A stretch of 64,000 nt of DNA from Actinomycetota bacterium (GTDB lineage: Bacteria > Actinomycetota > Thermoleophilia > Solirubrobacterales > 70-9). Under the pieces are notes generated by a model that saw only the letters and a program-made list of their open reading frames with translations, was not told the origin of the DNA and made no database searches. Positions 17,352 through 27,117 of the stretch are shown piece by piece; position 1 is the stretch's first letter, and the number at the start of each line of letters is the position of its first letter. The stretch is taken from positions 281,713 to 345,712 of the forward strand of contig JAFDWB010000089.1 in assembly GCA_018268675.1 (NCBI GenBank), read 5' to 3'. A program made the position numbers and the translations under genes.

Positions 17352-18634
17352 GCCGTCGTCAGGCTCCTGGGGCGGTAGGCCCGGTAGGCGCGCTGGATTG
17401 CGATCTGGTCGGCCAGGTACCGGGCGTCGTGCCAGACGCCCCAGATGAACGAGGACCCGCGGCGCGAGAGCCAGGGCAGGCCGAGGAAGTAGACCCCGGG
17501 CTCGGTGGAGACGCCGCGCCGATGGCGCGGGTTTCCGGCTGCGTCGAAGGCGTCCACCTGGAGCCATTTGTAGTCGGTCCGGAAGCCGGTCGCCCAGACG
17601 ATCGAGGTGACCCCGGCCGCCGCGAGGTCGAGCTCGGCGAGGGGATCGGCGACCGAGGCCGGGATCGGCCCCAGCCGGCGGGCCTCCGGCTCCTCCGGCA
17701 GGTCGATGCCGGTGCCGGCGACGTAGGCGTCGGCTTCGTCCAGGAGCGAGAGATAACTGGCGTCGCCCGCGGCGATGTTCTCGCCGAGGTCGGGGGCGAA
17801 GCGGACCACGCCGCCCTCGAACGAGGCGGTCAGGCCGGCGAGCCTCATCCCGCGCCGGTCGAGCTCGCGGAAGTCGACCGTGCGGCCGCCGTCGCGCCCG
17901 CTCACCGCGATCGTCACGTGCTCCTTGCCCTCCGGCGGCGCCTCGGCGTCCCAATGCCCGAGGACACCCAGCCACCAGACGAAGTCACGCCCGCGGTAGC
18001 TCCGCGGGGGCCGGTCGTGGGGGCCGACCGAGAGGTAGACGGCGCGGCCGGCGGCCAGCAGCTCCTCCGCGATCTGCACCCCCGAGGAGCCGGCGCCGAC
18101 CACCAGGACGGCACCGTCGGGCAGCTGCGCCGGGTTGCGGTAGGCGCTCGAGTGCAGCTGCGTCAGGCCGGGGTCGTCGGGGGCGATCGGCGGGATCTGC
18201 GGGACCTGGAAGGGGCCGGTCGCCGCGACCACGTAGTCGGCGTCGATCGGGCCCGCGCTCGTCTCCACCTGAAATCCGGGCCGGGCCTCGTTCCGCCGCA
18301 CCGAGGCCACCTCCACCCCGCACCGGATCGGCGCCTCGATCTTCTCCGCGTAGGCCTCGAAGTAATCGGCCACCTGCTCCTTCGAGGCGAACCCGTCCGG
18401 GTCGAGGGCGGCGAACTCCAGGGTCGGGAAGCGGTCGTGCCAGGCGGGCCCGTTGGCGACCAGCGAGTCCCAGCGCCCCGAGCGCCAGCGCTCGGCGATC
18501 CGCTCCCGCTCGAGGATCAGGTGCGGCACCGCGCCCGCGCTCAGGTGCTCGCTCATCGCGAGGCCGGCCTGGCCACCGCCGACGACCAGCACCTCGACCT
18601 TCTCCCTCGACACGTCCGCTCCGTTCGTCTCCAT
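17348..18634 (-). CDS. FAD/NADPH-dependent monooxygenase
   Basis: 428 residues. An N-terminal FAD site (VLVVGGGQAGLAMSEHL), an NADPH site (VLVVGAGSSGVQIAEEL, about residue 165) and a late ATGFRTDYKWL segment fit the CzcO-like flavin monooxygenase group. It opens the operon with RidA and DUF1028; the stop overlaps the RidA ATG. The set suggests oxidation of a nitrogen compound followed by imine clearance, but the substrate is unknown. Confidence 0.85.
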   Translation of the reverse strand: METNGADVSREKVEVLVVGGGQAGLAMSEHLSAGAVPHLILERERIAERWRSGRWDSLVANGPAWHDRFPTLEFAALDPDGFASKEQVADYFEAYAEKIEAPIRCGVEVASVRRNEARPGFQVETSAGPIDADYVVAATGPFQVPQIPPIAPDDPGLTQLHSSAYRNPAQLPDGAVLVVGAGSSGVQIAEELLAAGRAVYLSVGPHDRPPRSYRGRDFVWWLGVLGHWDAEAPPEGKEHVTIAVSGRDGGRTVDFRELDRRGMRLAGLTASFEGGVVRFAPDLGENIAAGDASYLSLLDEADAYVAGTGIDLPEEPEARRLGPIPASVADPLAELDLAAAGVTSIVWATGFRTDYKWLQVDAFDAAGNPRHRRGVSTEPGVYFLGLPWLSRRGSSFIWGVWHDARYLADQIAIQRAYRAYRPRSLTTA

Positions 18635-18772
18635 CGGGTTGCGGGCATCGTCGCGGTCCGTATATCGGGCGGACAACACGCGTTTCCGTCGCCGTGGCCG
18701 TATTTTTTCGATGCAGGCCGGCCGCGGCAGCCGATTCAGGATGCGTTCATCTGCCGGGCCGACGATCGGGGG

Positions 18773-19576
18773 ATGAAAGGGAAGCGTGGCTCTAGGGGTC
18801 GCGTGTCTCTCGCCGTCGCCCTGGCCCTGATCGTGGCGGGCCTCGCCCTGGCGCTCTGGCAGCGCGGCGGCGCCAGGGAGCCGCCGGTCCGCGCCGCGGC
18901 CGCCCCGCGCGAGGCGAGGCGCGAGGCGCCCGTGCGGCGGCGGCTCCTCCTCGGCAGGTCGGTGCGGGGCCGGCCGATCGAAGCCTTCCTGCTCGGCGAC
19001 CCGGACGCCCCGCGGCCGCTGCTGGTCGTCGGCGCGATCCACGGCGACGAGCCCGCGGGCATCGCCATCGTCCGCGACCTGAACAGCGACCCGCCGCCCC
19101 CGTCGGGGCTGATCGTGACGATCCCCGACCTAAACCCCGACGGCGTCGCCGCGGGCACGCGGCAGAACGCGCGCGGGGTCGACCTGAACCGGAACTTCCC
19201 CTGGCACTGGCGAGCGCTGGAACCGCTCGGCGGCCTCCAGTACTCGGGGCCGCACCCGCTCTCGGAGCCCGAATCCCGCCTCGCCCGCGCCTTGATCCTG
19301 CGGCGGCGCCCGCGGATCACGCTCGGGTTCCACCAACCGCTCGCGCTGGTCGACGAATCGGGCGGCAACCGGCGGATCGAGGCCTCCTTCGCCCACCTGA
19401 TCGGCCTGCCGCTGCACCGCCTGACGCGCTATCCCGGAAGCGCGGCGAGCTGGCAGGACCACCGCCTGCCCGGCACCACCGCGTTCGTGGTCGAGCTGCC
19501 TCCGGGGAAGCCGTCCGCGGCCCTGGTCGAGCGGGGGAGCGACGCGATCCGCACCCTGCTCGGGCGGTTCGCCTAA
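18773..19576 (+). CDS. M14-family zinc carboxypeptidase, MpaA-like
   Basis: 267 residues. One N-terminal transmembrane or signal segment (about 12-29) is followed by a small M14 domain: AIHGDEPAG supplies the HxxE zinc ligands, GVDLNRNFPWHW is the substrate-binding loop, LGFHQP supplies the third ligand and VVELPPG the catalytic glutamate. It resembles murein-peptide amidase MpaA, which trims peptidoglycan peptides, but is exported or membrane-tethered here. Confidence 0.85.
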   Translation: MKGKRGSRGRVSLAVALALIVAGLALALWQRGGAREPPVRAAAAPREARREAPVRRRLLLGRSVRGRPIEAFLLGDPDAPRPLLVVGAIHGDEPAGIAIVRDLNSDPPPPSGLIVTIPDLNPDGVAAGTRQNARGVDLNRNFPWHWRALEPLGGLQYSGPHPLSEPESRLARALILRRRPRITLGFHQPLALVDESGGNRRIEASFAHLIGLPLHRLTRYPGSAASWQDHRLPGTTAFVVELPPGKPSAALVERGSDAIRTLLGRFA

Positions 19577-19624
19577 GGTCCTTAAGATCCGGCTGATGCG
19601 GACGGCGGACCCGGGCTCGTAGGG

Positions 19625-22600
19625 ATGCCGACGCGGCACCGAGTCGCGGCGCTCCTCGCCGGTGCCTGGACGCGGCGCTTGACCCTGGTCGTCGCCGGTG
19701 GCGGCTACGGCAAGACGACGGCCCTGCGGGAGGTGGCGGCGGGCGGGCGGAGCGGCTGGGTCGGCATCCGCCCGGTCGACGGCGAGATCGATCTGCTCGC
19801 GGCGCGGATCGCGGCGGCGCTCGGGCTCGATCCGGCCGCCGGGCCGGCGGCGCCGGGCGTCGCGATCGGCGCCGAGGACCGCCGGCGCTTCGCCGAGGAG
19901 CAGGCGGCGGCGCTCTGCGAACGGCTCACCGGGCTGCGGGAGCCGGTGCTGCTGGTGCTCGATGACCTCGAGCGGCTCGGCGAGGACGGCGCCGCCGCGC
20001 ACCTCCTGCGGGCGCTCGTCCTCCAGGCGCCGCCCCGGTTGCACCTGGTGCTGAGCGGCCGGCGACTCCCCGACCTCGGCCTCGGCGCGATGGCCGGCAG
20101 CGGCGAGGTGCTCGAGATCGCCGCCCCCGACCTCGCCTTCACCGAAGAGGAGGTCGCGGCGTTGCTGACCGAGCGGCTCGGCGATGCGGACGCCGCGACC
20201 ACGGCCCGCTGCCGGGAGCTGACCGGGGGCTGGGCGGCGGCCCTGACGCTGGTCGTCGACCGCCTCGACCGCACCGCGGAGCCAGAGCGCCCCGAGCTGC
20301 TCCGCCGGCTGCCCGAGCTCGGCAGCCCGCTCTGGCGCGAGTTCGTCGGCGATCTCTTCGAGCGCGAGCCACCCGCCGCGCGCACGGCGCTGGCGCTCGC
20401 CACGGTCGCGCCCCGGCTCGACCCGGGCCTCGCCGGCGCGGTCGGCGTCGCCGCGCCCGGGGCGACGCTGGCGGGCCTGGCGAGCCGCGGTCTCCTCGTC
20501 GCCGCCGGAACCGGGGAGGCGCTGGCGATGTCGCCGGCCCTCGCCGCGGTGGTGGCCGAGCTGGTGACGAGCGCCGAGGTCGAGCCGCTGCGCGAGCGCG
20601 CCGCCGCCTGGCTGGAGGCGGAGGGCCGGCTCGGCGAGGCACTCGAATGCCGGCGCGGCGGGCCGCCGGAGGCGACCGGCGCCCTGCTCGAGCGGGCCGG
20701 GCAGGCGCTGGTCGAGCGCGGCTACGGCCGGCTCGTGGTCGAGCAGCTGGGCGCGGTCGGGAGCGCCGGATCGCCGGCCCGGGCGGCGCTCCTCGGCGCC
20801 GCGCTCGAGTCGACCGGCGAGTGGGACCGCGCGATCGAGGCGTTTCGCCGGGCGCAGAGCCTCGCTCCCGACGACCGGCTCGAGCCCGCCGCGGCCTGGC
20901 GGTTCGGCGCGCTCCTCTACTTCCGCGGTGAGTCGACCGAGGCGCTCGCGGTGCTCCGGGCCGCGCACGAGGACGATGGCGCCGGCGACGCCGACGCGGC
21001 GCTCGTCGCCGCCTGGCTCGGCTCGACCCTCTGGAGCCGGGGCGAGGGCGAGCCGGCGGCGGCGCTCGCCTCCGAGGCGCTCGATCGGGCGACGCGGAGC
21101 GGCGTCCCGGGAGCGCTCGCCGCCGCCCACGTGGCCGCCGCGCTGGCCGCGGCGAGCAGCGGCGACCGGGAGGCCAACGACCGCCACTACCGCGCGGCGC
21201 TGACCGCGGCGCGGGAGGCGGGCGACTCGATCCAGCTGGCCCGCATCCGCGCCAACCTCAGCTCGCGGGCGCTCGAGGAGGGCGACTACGGGCGCGCGAT
21301 CGAGGAAGCCGACGCGGCGCTCACGGCCGGCGCGGGCCACCGCTTCTTCGCCGCCCTGGCGCTCTGCAACAAGGCGGAGGCCCAGCTGCGGATCGGCGAG
21401 CTCGACGACGCGCGCGCGGCGCTCGCCGAGTCGGTCGAGATCTACGAGTCGCTCGGCTCGCTGCAGGCGTGCGCCCCGCAGGCGCTGCTCGGGACGCTCT
21501 ATCGCGAGCGCGGCGACCTCGCCCGGGCGCGGATGTCCTTGGAGCAGGCCGCGCGTTCCGCGGAGCGCTCCGGGGACGCGCACACCGAGGTCTTCGCCCG
21601 CTGCGGGCTGGCGCGGACGGTCGCGGGCGAGGACCCGGCGCTCGCCCGCGAGCAGGTCGCGGCGGCGATCCGCACGGCGTCGAGCCTCGAGCGCGCGGTG
21701 GCGCTCTGCACCTCGGCCTGGGTGGAGCTCAGCGCCGGGGACTCCGAGGCCGCCGCGCGGCTGGCGCTCGAGGCGGAGGCGGAGGCGCGCCGGACCGGCG
21801 ACCGTCCCGCCCTGGCGGAGGCGCTCGGCCTGCGCGGGCTCGCCGCGGGCGGGCAGGGCGCGGACCACCTGGCCGCCGCGGCGGCACTGTGGGAGGAGCT
21901 CGGGAGCCAGGTCGCCCAAGAGCGCGCGCTGCTCGCCCTGGCCCGTGTGCGCGACGACGCCGAGGCCGCGGCGAGCCTGAGGGAGCGGCTGGCGGAGCGC
22001 GGCGTCGCCGCCGAGCTCGACCGGCCCCGGCCCGCGTCGGAGCTGCCGCGGATCGTCACCCTCGGTCGGTTCGCGGTGCTGCGCGGCGGCGAGCCGGTGC
22101 CCGCCGGGGCCTGGCAGTCGCGCAAGGCGCGGGACCTGCTGAAGCTGCTGGCGGCCCAGCGCGGCCGGCCGATCAGCCGCGAGGCCGCGGCCGAGGCGCT
22201 GTGGCCGGGCGAGGCGCCGGGGCCGCTGTCGAACCGGCTGTCGGTCGCGCTCAGCACGGTGCGGCGGGTCCTCGACCCCGGCCGCGTGCAGCCGGCCGAC
22301 CACTACGTCGGCGGCGACGAACGGTCGCTGGTCCTCCGCACCGACCGGGTCGAGGTCGACGTGGTCGCCTTCCTGGCGGCGGCCGAGGCGGCGGTCGCCG
22401 ACCCGATCCCGGCGCGTCTCCGCGACGCCGAGCACCTCTACACCGGCGACTTCCTCGAGGAGCACCCATACGAGGACTGGGCGGTCGATTGCCGCGAGCT
22501 GGCCCGGTCGGCGGCGCTCGAACTCTCCCGCCTCCTCGCCGCGGCCGCGGTGCGCGACGGCGACGACCTCCTCGCCGGTCGCCACCTGCAACGCGTGCTC

Positions 22601-22771
22601 GAGCGCGACCCCTACGACGCCGAGGCCTGGATCGCCCTGATCGCCGCCCAGGGCCGCCTCCGCCGCTACGGCGAGGCCCGCCGCCGCCACGCCATCTACG
22701 CCCGCCGGATGGCCGAGCTCGAGATCACCCCGGTGCCCCTGTCGAAGGCCCTGGACGGCGCCGGGAGTTGA
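19625..22771 (+). CDS. STAND ATPase regulator with TPRs and C-terminal BTAD domain
   Basis: 1048 residues. A P-loop lies at the start (VVAGGGYGKTTALRE, residues 22-36) with Walker B LLVLDDLERL, as in MalT-type STAND ATPases. Helical TPR-like repeats fill about residues 330-790. The C-terminal 245 residues hold a winged helix (LGRFAVLRGGEPVPAG, QSRKARDLLKLLAAQRG) and a BTAD domain, the module of SARP activators. In canonical SARPs the BTAD module is N-terminal, so the order is reversed. Likely a large signal-gated transcription activator; its regulon is unknown. Confidence 0.85.
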   Translation: MPTRHRVAALLAGAWTRRLTLVVAGGGYGKTTALREVAAGGRSGWVGIRPVDGEIDLLAARIAAALGLDPAAGPAAPGVAIGAEDRRRFAEEQAAALCERLTGLREPVLLVLDDLERLGEDGAAAHLLRALVLQAPPRLHLVLSGRRLPDLGLGAMAGSGEVLEIAAPDLAFTEEEVAALLTERLGDADAATTARCRELTGGWAAALTLVVDRLDRTAEPERPELLRRLPELGSPLWREFVGDLFEREPPAARTALALATVAPRLDPGLAGAVGVAAPGATLAGLASRGLLVAAGTGEALAMSPALAAVVAELVTSAEVEPLRERAAAWLEAEGRLGEALECRRGGPPEATGALLERAGQALVERGYGRLVVEQLGAVGSAGSPARAALLGAALESTGEWDRAIEAFRRAQSLAPDDRLEPAAAWRFGALLYFRGESTEALAVLRAAHEDDGAGDADAALVAAWLGSTLWSRGEGEPAAALASEALDRATRSGVPGALAAAHVAAALAAASSGDREANDRHYRAALTAAREAGDSIQLARIRANLSSRALEEGDYGRAIEEADAALTAGAGHRFFAALALCNKAEAQLRIGELDDARAALAESVEIYESLGSLQACAPQALLGTLYRERGDLARARMSLEQAARSAERSGDAHTEVFARCGLARTVAGEDPALAREQVAAAIRTASSLERAVALCTSAWVELSAGDSEAAARLALEAEAEARRTGDRPALAEALGLRGLAAGGQGADHLAAAAALWEELGSQVAQERALLALARVRDDAEAAASLRERLAERGVAAELDRPRPASELPRIVTLGRFAVLRGGEPVPAGAWQSRKARDLLKLLAAQRGRPISREAAAEALWPGEAPGPLSNRLSVALSTVRRVLDPGRVQPADHYVGGDERSLVLRTDRVEVDVVAFLAAAEAAVADPIPARLRDAEHLYTGDFLEEHPYEDWAVDCRELARSAALELSRLLAAAAVRDGDDLLAGRHLQRVLERDPYDAEAWIALIAAQGRLRRYGEARRRHAIYARRMAELEITPVPLSKALDGAGS

Positions 22772-22848
22772 GGTCAGGACTTTCTGATCGGTGCCACGCG
22801 TCCCGCCTTAAGCCAACGCTAAGAGCACTCGAACCGGGCGTGCGGATC

Positions 22849-24354
22849 ATGCGCGTCGTGCGCATGTGGAATCGATCCGGAGTGGCGCGGGGCCTGGTGG
22901 CCGCGCTCGTGATCGCCGGCCTCGCGGTCCTCCCGGCGACGGCCGCCGCAGTCACCCAGGCCAACGTGAGCGGGTGCGTGAACAGCGGAGGCACCCAGAT
23001 CCCGGGGTCGAGCGTCGGGTACACCGGTGTGAACGGCAGCGGGGAAGAAATCGGCCCCTTCTACAGCTTCCCGGCGGCCAACGGCTGCTACTCGGGCCAG
23101 GTGAACGCAGGCCATTACCTGATCTCCTTCTCGGCGCCGCACTACGTCTACCAGTGGTACTCCAACGTCACCAAGAAGGCGGAAGCATCGCCCGTCACCC
23201 TCAGCGAAGGCCAGTCCTACTCCTACTCCGCGTCGATGGTCCACCTCCCCTCGGTCACCGGCAAAGTGGTGGACGCAACGACGGGCAAACCGCTCGAAGG
23301 CTGGCTGGTCCAGTTCACCGGGCCGAACCTCGAAGGCTCGGGGATCACCGGCTTCGACACCTACACCAACTCGGAAGGCGTCTACGAGATCGACTTCGAA
23401 ACCTCCGGCGCCCTCGGCCCGGGGACCTGGTACGCATGCACGGGCAACACGGTGAACAACAACCTCTACATGCCGGACTGCTACGGCGGTGCCAAGACGG
23501 CCGCGGCGTCGACGCCGATCGGCGTCACCGCCGGCAACGTCACCACCAACGTCAACTTCTCCGTGCCGGAGGCCGGCTACGTGACCGGCCGCGTCTTCGG
23601 CCCGCTCGGGGAACCCGACAACTTCAACTACCTGACGATCACCGCCTACGACGCCGCGGGGCACGTGCTGGCCGTCGACGAAAACGGGGCGGGGAGCGGC
23701 GGCGGGTACTCCCTCATCGTCCCGGTCGGCACCGCCTACATCGGCTTTCACCAACCGCCGTACGCCGACCAGTTCTACAGCGCCAAGGGCGGTCTGTCGT
23801 GCGCCGACCCGGTCTCGGTGGCCTTCAACGAAACGACCCTCAACATCGACGCCCACATGAGCAACGCCCCGCCCGCCCCGTGCCCCGGGGGCGCTCCCGG
23901 CGGCGGTGGTGGCACCGGGGGAGGCGGCGCCCCGAGCGGTGGCGGCGGCACCGGCGGCGGCGCCCCGCCCCCCGGCGGAGCGGCCGGCGGGACCCCCGGA
24001 CTGCCGGGCCACCAGACCGTGGCCCTCGCGGGCAACGGCGCCGGCGCGGTGAACGTCTCCTGCTCGTCGGCCGGCCCGTGCAGCGGCTCGGTCACCCTGA
24101 CCGTCGGCGGCTCCACCGGCAAGGCCCTCGCCGCGCCGGCCGGCGCCCGCGCCGCCGTGATCGCCCACACCAAGTTCGCCGGCCTCGCCCGCGGCAAGGT
24201 CTCCCCCGTGCGCTTCAAGCTGAACCCGACGGGCCTGAAACTGCTCAAGCGGGGCCACGGCAGCCTCCGCGCGAACGTCGCTATCACCTCCACCGCCGCC
24301 GGCCGCACAACCTCGAGCACCGGCCAGATCAAGCTCCGCACGTCGGCCCGCTGA
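22849..24354 (+). CDS. Exported beta-sandwich protein with Gly-rich linker
   Basis: 501 residues from the ATG at 22849 (an ATG at 22864 is possible). A signal peptide ends near PATAAAV. Three repeats resemble carboxypeptidase-regulatory or fibronectin-like beta domains (for example SVTGKVVDATTGKPLEGW and YVTGRVFGPLGEP). A Gly/Pro-rich linker covers about residues 345-390, and a C-terminal beta domain ends in basic residues. It is probably a surface or matrix protein. No catalytic motif is visible. Confidence 0.8.
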   Translation: MRVVRMWNRSGVARGLVAALVIAGLAVLPATAAAVTQANVSGCVNSGGTQIPGSSVGYTGVNGSGEEIGPFYSFPAANGCYSGQVNAGHYLISFSAPHYVYQWYSNVTKKAEASPVTLSEGQSYSYSASMVHLPSVTGKVVDATTGKPLEGWLVQFTGPNLEGSGITGFDTYTNSEGVYEIDFETSGALGPGTWYACTGNTVNNNLYMPDCYGGAKTAAASTPIGVTAGNVTTNVNFSVPEAGYVTGRVFGPLGEPDNFNYLTITAYDAAGHVLAVDENGAGSGGGYSLIVPVGTAYIGFHQPPYADQFYSAKGGLSCADPVSVAFNETTLNIDAHMSNAPPAPCPGGAPGGGGGTGGGGAPSGGGGTGGGAPPPGGAAGGTPGLPGHQTVALAGNGAGAVNVSCSSAGPCSGSVTLTVGGSTGKALAAPAGARAAVIAHTKFAGLARGKVSPVRFKLNPTGLKLLKRGHGSLRANVAITSTAAGRTTSSTGQIKLRTSAR

Positions 24355-24373
24355 GGAGCGGCCGCCTCGCGCT

Positions 24374-25096
24374 CTATCCCGACGTCGGGGGCGCGGCAAA
24401 CTCGCGCTGGCGCTCGCCGGCCCTGGTGACGCGGGCGCAGACCTCGGCCGGGGTGTCGGCGGTGACCAACAGCTCCTCGTCCGCGGGGCCGACCATCGCC
24501 TCGGCCGCGAGCGAGTCGTGGACCCAGTCGAGGAGGGGCTCCCAGTGGGCGGAGTCGACCAGGATCGTCGGGAAGTGCCTGATCCGCTCGGTCTGGATCA
24601 GAGTCAGGCTCTCGAACATCTCGTCGAGGGTGCCGAAGCCGCCGGGCATGATCACGAAAGCGCGCGCGTAGCGGACGAACATCAACTTGCGCACGAAGAA
24701 GTAATGGAAGGTGAGCGAACGGGTGACGTAGGGATTGACGTGCTGCTCGTGCGGCAGTTCGATGTTGAGCCCGATCGTCTCGCCGCCCGCCTCGGCGGCG
24801 CCGCGGTTGGCCGCCTCCATCAGCCCCGGCCCGCCGCCGGTGATCACCGTCAGGCCCTCCCGCGCCAGGCCGGCCCCCACCTCCCGGGCGAGCTCGTACC
24901 ACCGGTGGCCGACCGGGATGCGGGCCGAGCCGAACACCGACACCCCGTCCTCGACGTCCCGCAGCGCGTCGAAGGAGGCCTCCACCTCGGCGCGGATCCG
25001 CTCCACGCGCCGGTCGTCGACCGCCTCGACGTCGCAGGGCACCTGCAGCAGGTGCACATCGTGCTTCGCCCCGGCGGCGTCCTTCGACTCGGGCAT
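24374..25096 (-). CDS. LOG-family protein
   Basis: 240 residues with the two LOG signatures: ITGGGPGLMEAANRGA and MPGGFGTLDEMFE. LOG-family proteins include cytokinin-activating phosphoribohydrolases that cut nucleoside 5'-monophosphates to base and ribose phosphate; bacterial members also act on purine nucleotides. The start at 25096 leaves a 48-bp divergent gap to the FUSC gene. Confidence 0.9.
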   Translation of the reverse strand: MPESKDAAGAKHDVHLLQVPCDVEAVDDRRVERIRAEVEASFDALRDVEDGVSVFGSARIPVGHRWYELAREVGAGLAREGLTVITGGGPGLMEAANRGAAEAGGETIGLNIELPHEQHVNPYVTRSLTFHYFFVRKLMFVRYARAFVIMPGGFGTLDEMFESLTLIQTERIRHFPTILVDSAHWEPLLDWVHDSLAAEAMVGPADEELLVTADTPAEVCARVTRAGERQREFAAPPTSG

Positions 25097-25144
25097 CGGC
25101 GCAAGTAGAGCACACGCGCCGGCCATCTGGATACGCTGCCCGCA

Positions 25145-26167
25145 ATGCCTGTCAGGAGGGTGCCGGCGAGCGTCCGGGTGGACGCGACGAGCGGCGAGGC
25201 GCCCGCGCCCCCGAGGCTCTCCTGGAGCTGGGCCGATGCCGCGCTCGGCGCCGCCTACGCCCTGCCCGCGGCGCTCGTCGCGCTCGGTGACCCCGGGCGC
25301 GGCATCGCCCTCGCGGTCGGGGTGCTCCCGGCCGCGGTCGCCGGCCTGCCGCCGCGCCGGCGTGGCCGCCTCCTGATCCTCGCCCTCGGGCTCCTCACCG
25401 GTCTGCCGATGCTGGTCGGAGGCCTCCTGGCCGGGCTGCCCGTGGCGGCCGTCGCCGCCGTCGCCGGGCTGGCGCTCGGCGCGGTGTGGCTGGCGCGCCA
25501 CGCCCGGGCGGGCCGGATCGCGATGGTGCTCTCGCTGCCGATGGTCGGCATCGGCCTGAGCTACCCGGACGTCGGCCAGGCGGCCCGCCTGGCCGGGCTG
25601 ATGGTCGCCGGCTCGGCCCTTGCATGCGCCGTCTCGATGCTCTGGCCCGAGCGGGAGCCCCCGGTCGCACGGCGTCCCCCCGAACCGCCGCCGACGCTCG
25701 ACTACGGGCTGCGCCTCGCCGCCGCCGGGGCGAGCGCCGCGGCGATCGGCTTCGCCTTCGACCTCGAACACGTCGGCTGGGCGACGGCCGCGGCCCTCCT
25801 CGTGATGCGGCCGACCGCCGAGATGCAGCGCCTGCGCAGCGTCGGCCGGATCTGTGCCGTGGCCCTCGGCGCCGTCGTTGCGATCGCCCTGGTGCGCCTG
25901 CAGCCGGCGGCCGCCTGGCTCGCCCTCGCCGCCCTGGCGACGATCGCCGGCGCCGCCGCGACCCACCGCAGCCGCTGGTACGTGACCCCGGCCTTCACCA
26001 CCTTCCTCGTCTTCCTGCTGCTGCTCCACGCCGACCCCGCCGACTCGCGATGGCGCCTCGGCGAGCGCCTGATCGAGACCTGCGTCGGGGTCGGGCTCGC
26101 CTACCTCTTCGGCCTCGCGGTCCCGGCGCTCCGCGACCGGCTGTCGGCTACCGCCCGCGGGCGGTAG
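25145..26167 (+). CDS. FUSC-family membrane protein
   Basis: 340 residues with two blocks of closely spaced transmembrane helices separated by a Pro-rich loop (about residues 165-185). The second block (DYGLRLAAAGASAAAIGF and on) resembles the FUSC/aromatic-acid exporter core. Such proteins export aromatic acids or similar compounds. It is shorter than AaeB-type transporters and lacks their cytoplasmic domains. Confidence 0.7.
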   Translation: MPVRRVPASVRVDATSGEAPAPPRLSWSWADAALGAAYALPAALVALGDPGRGIALAVGVLPAAVAGLPPRRRGRLLILALGLLTGLPMLVGGLLAGLPVAAVAAVAGLALGAVWLARHARAGRIAMVLSLPMVGIGLSYPDVGQAARLAGLMVAGSALACAVSMLWPEREPPVARRPPEPPPTLDYGLRLAAAGASAAAIGFAFDLEHVGWATAAALLVMRPTAEMQRLRSVGRICAVALGAVVAIALVRLQPAAAWLALAALATIAGAAATHRSRWYVTPAFTTFLVFLLLLHADPADSRWRLGERLIETCVGVGLAYLFGLAVPALRDRLSATARGR

Positions 26168-26234
26168 CCGCCCCTCAGCGCGGGATCTCCCAGCGCTCCT
26201 CGTGCGACGATTCTCGACGGTAACTGGGATTCGG

Positions 26235-26290
26235 TAATAGGCAGATAATCCATATATTGTCTACTATCAGGCCAAAGCTGATGGTCCCTC
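26235..26290 (+). promoter_or_regulatory. AT-rich promoter region of the GntR gene
   Basis: This stretch is strikingly AT-rich for the window (AGATAATCCATATATTGTC) and lies 50-100 bp before the regulator start at 26337. It probably holds the promoter and an autoregulatory site. TATATT is a fair -10 candidate, but no clean -35 box is seen. Confidence 0.35.
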
Positions 26291-26336
26291 GAAGTGGGAG
26301 GCATAAATTGGACCGCAAGAATGCGAAGGGGCAGGA

Positions 26337-27116
26337 ATGAGCAGCCGCGAAGCGGATTCCGAGTTTCAACCCGTCCGCGTCAGGCGACCCCGTGAGCAGG
26401 TGGAACTGCAGATCCGCTCAGCCATCCTCGGCGGCGAGTTCCAGACCGGCGACCGGCTGCCCAGCGAGGCGGCTCTTGCGCGTGACTTCGGCGTCAGTCG
26501 CTCGACGATCCGCGAGGCGCTCCGTTCCCTGGCCGAGGCCGGCCTCATCTCCACCTTCCCCGGGGCCTCCGGCGGCAGCTTCGTCGAGGGCATCGATCAC
26601 CACGCGCTGAGCACCCGGTTCGGCGACACGGTGGAAACCATCATGCGCTTCGGCACCCTCAACTTCGAGGAGGTGGCAGGAGTCCGCCTGATGCTCGAGG
26701 TTCCTTCCGCCCGCCTCGCCGCCCACAACCGGACCGACGCCCACCTCGAGGAGCTCGAGCAGATCGTCGACTCCGAGAAGACGATCGCCTTCTCAGATCC
26801 GGAAGTTGGCGAGCTGAACGCCGCCTTCCACCGGACGATCGCCGAAGCCTCGGGCAACCGCCTGCTCACGGCCCTCATCTCCGCCCTCCACGGCGTCACG
26901 CATCCGCTCACCTACATCGACACCTCTCCCGAGCTCAGTCGCCAGAGCGTCATCCACCACATCCGGATCGTCCGCTCGGTCCGCGAGCAGGACGAGGACT
27001 CCGCGGCCGGCGCGATGAAAGATCACCTCACCTACCTCAGCGACGGAGCGATCGCCCATCGCGCTAACGAGACAGTGACCAACGGCGCCGTCAACAGCGG
27101 GAAACAGGCCGGTTAG
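26337..27116 (+). CDS. GntR/FadR-subfamily transcriptional regulator
   Basis: 259 residues. The N-terminal winged helix contains LPSEAALARDFGVSRSTIRE and an EAGLISTFPGASGGSFV wing. The C-terminal helical FCD domain (about 95-235) carries the metal-site residues in NAAFHRTIAEASGN and a later HHIRIVRSV. FadR-type regulators answer to acids or sugars. It converges on the XdhC gene with one base between the stops. Confidence 0.9.
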   Translation: MSSREADSEFQPVRVRRPREQVELQIRSAILGGEFQTGDRLPSEAALARDFGVSRSTIREALRSLAEAGLISTFPGASGGSFVEGIDHHALSTRFGDTVETIMRFGTLNFEEVAGVRLMLEVPSARLAAHNRTDAHLEELEQIVDSEKTIAFSDPEVGELNAAFHRTIAEASGNRLLTALISALHGVTHPLTYIDTSPELSRQSVIHHIRIVRSVREQDEDSAAGAMKDHLTYLSDGAIAHRANETVTNGAVNSGKQAG

Positions 27117-27117
27117 A

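Noticed and set aside
19130..22690. A 1186-codon open frame opposite the STAND regulator gene
   Set aside because: Long frames opposite GC-rich genes are common because third-position GC removes stops; its product is a low-complexity Arg/Gly/Glu chain and the plus-strand protein has clear domains.
23880..24000. GGCGG-rich low-complexity stretch
   Set aside because: It encodes the Gly/Pro-rich linker of the exported beta protein and stays in frame.
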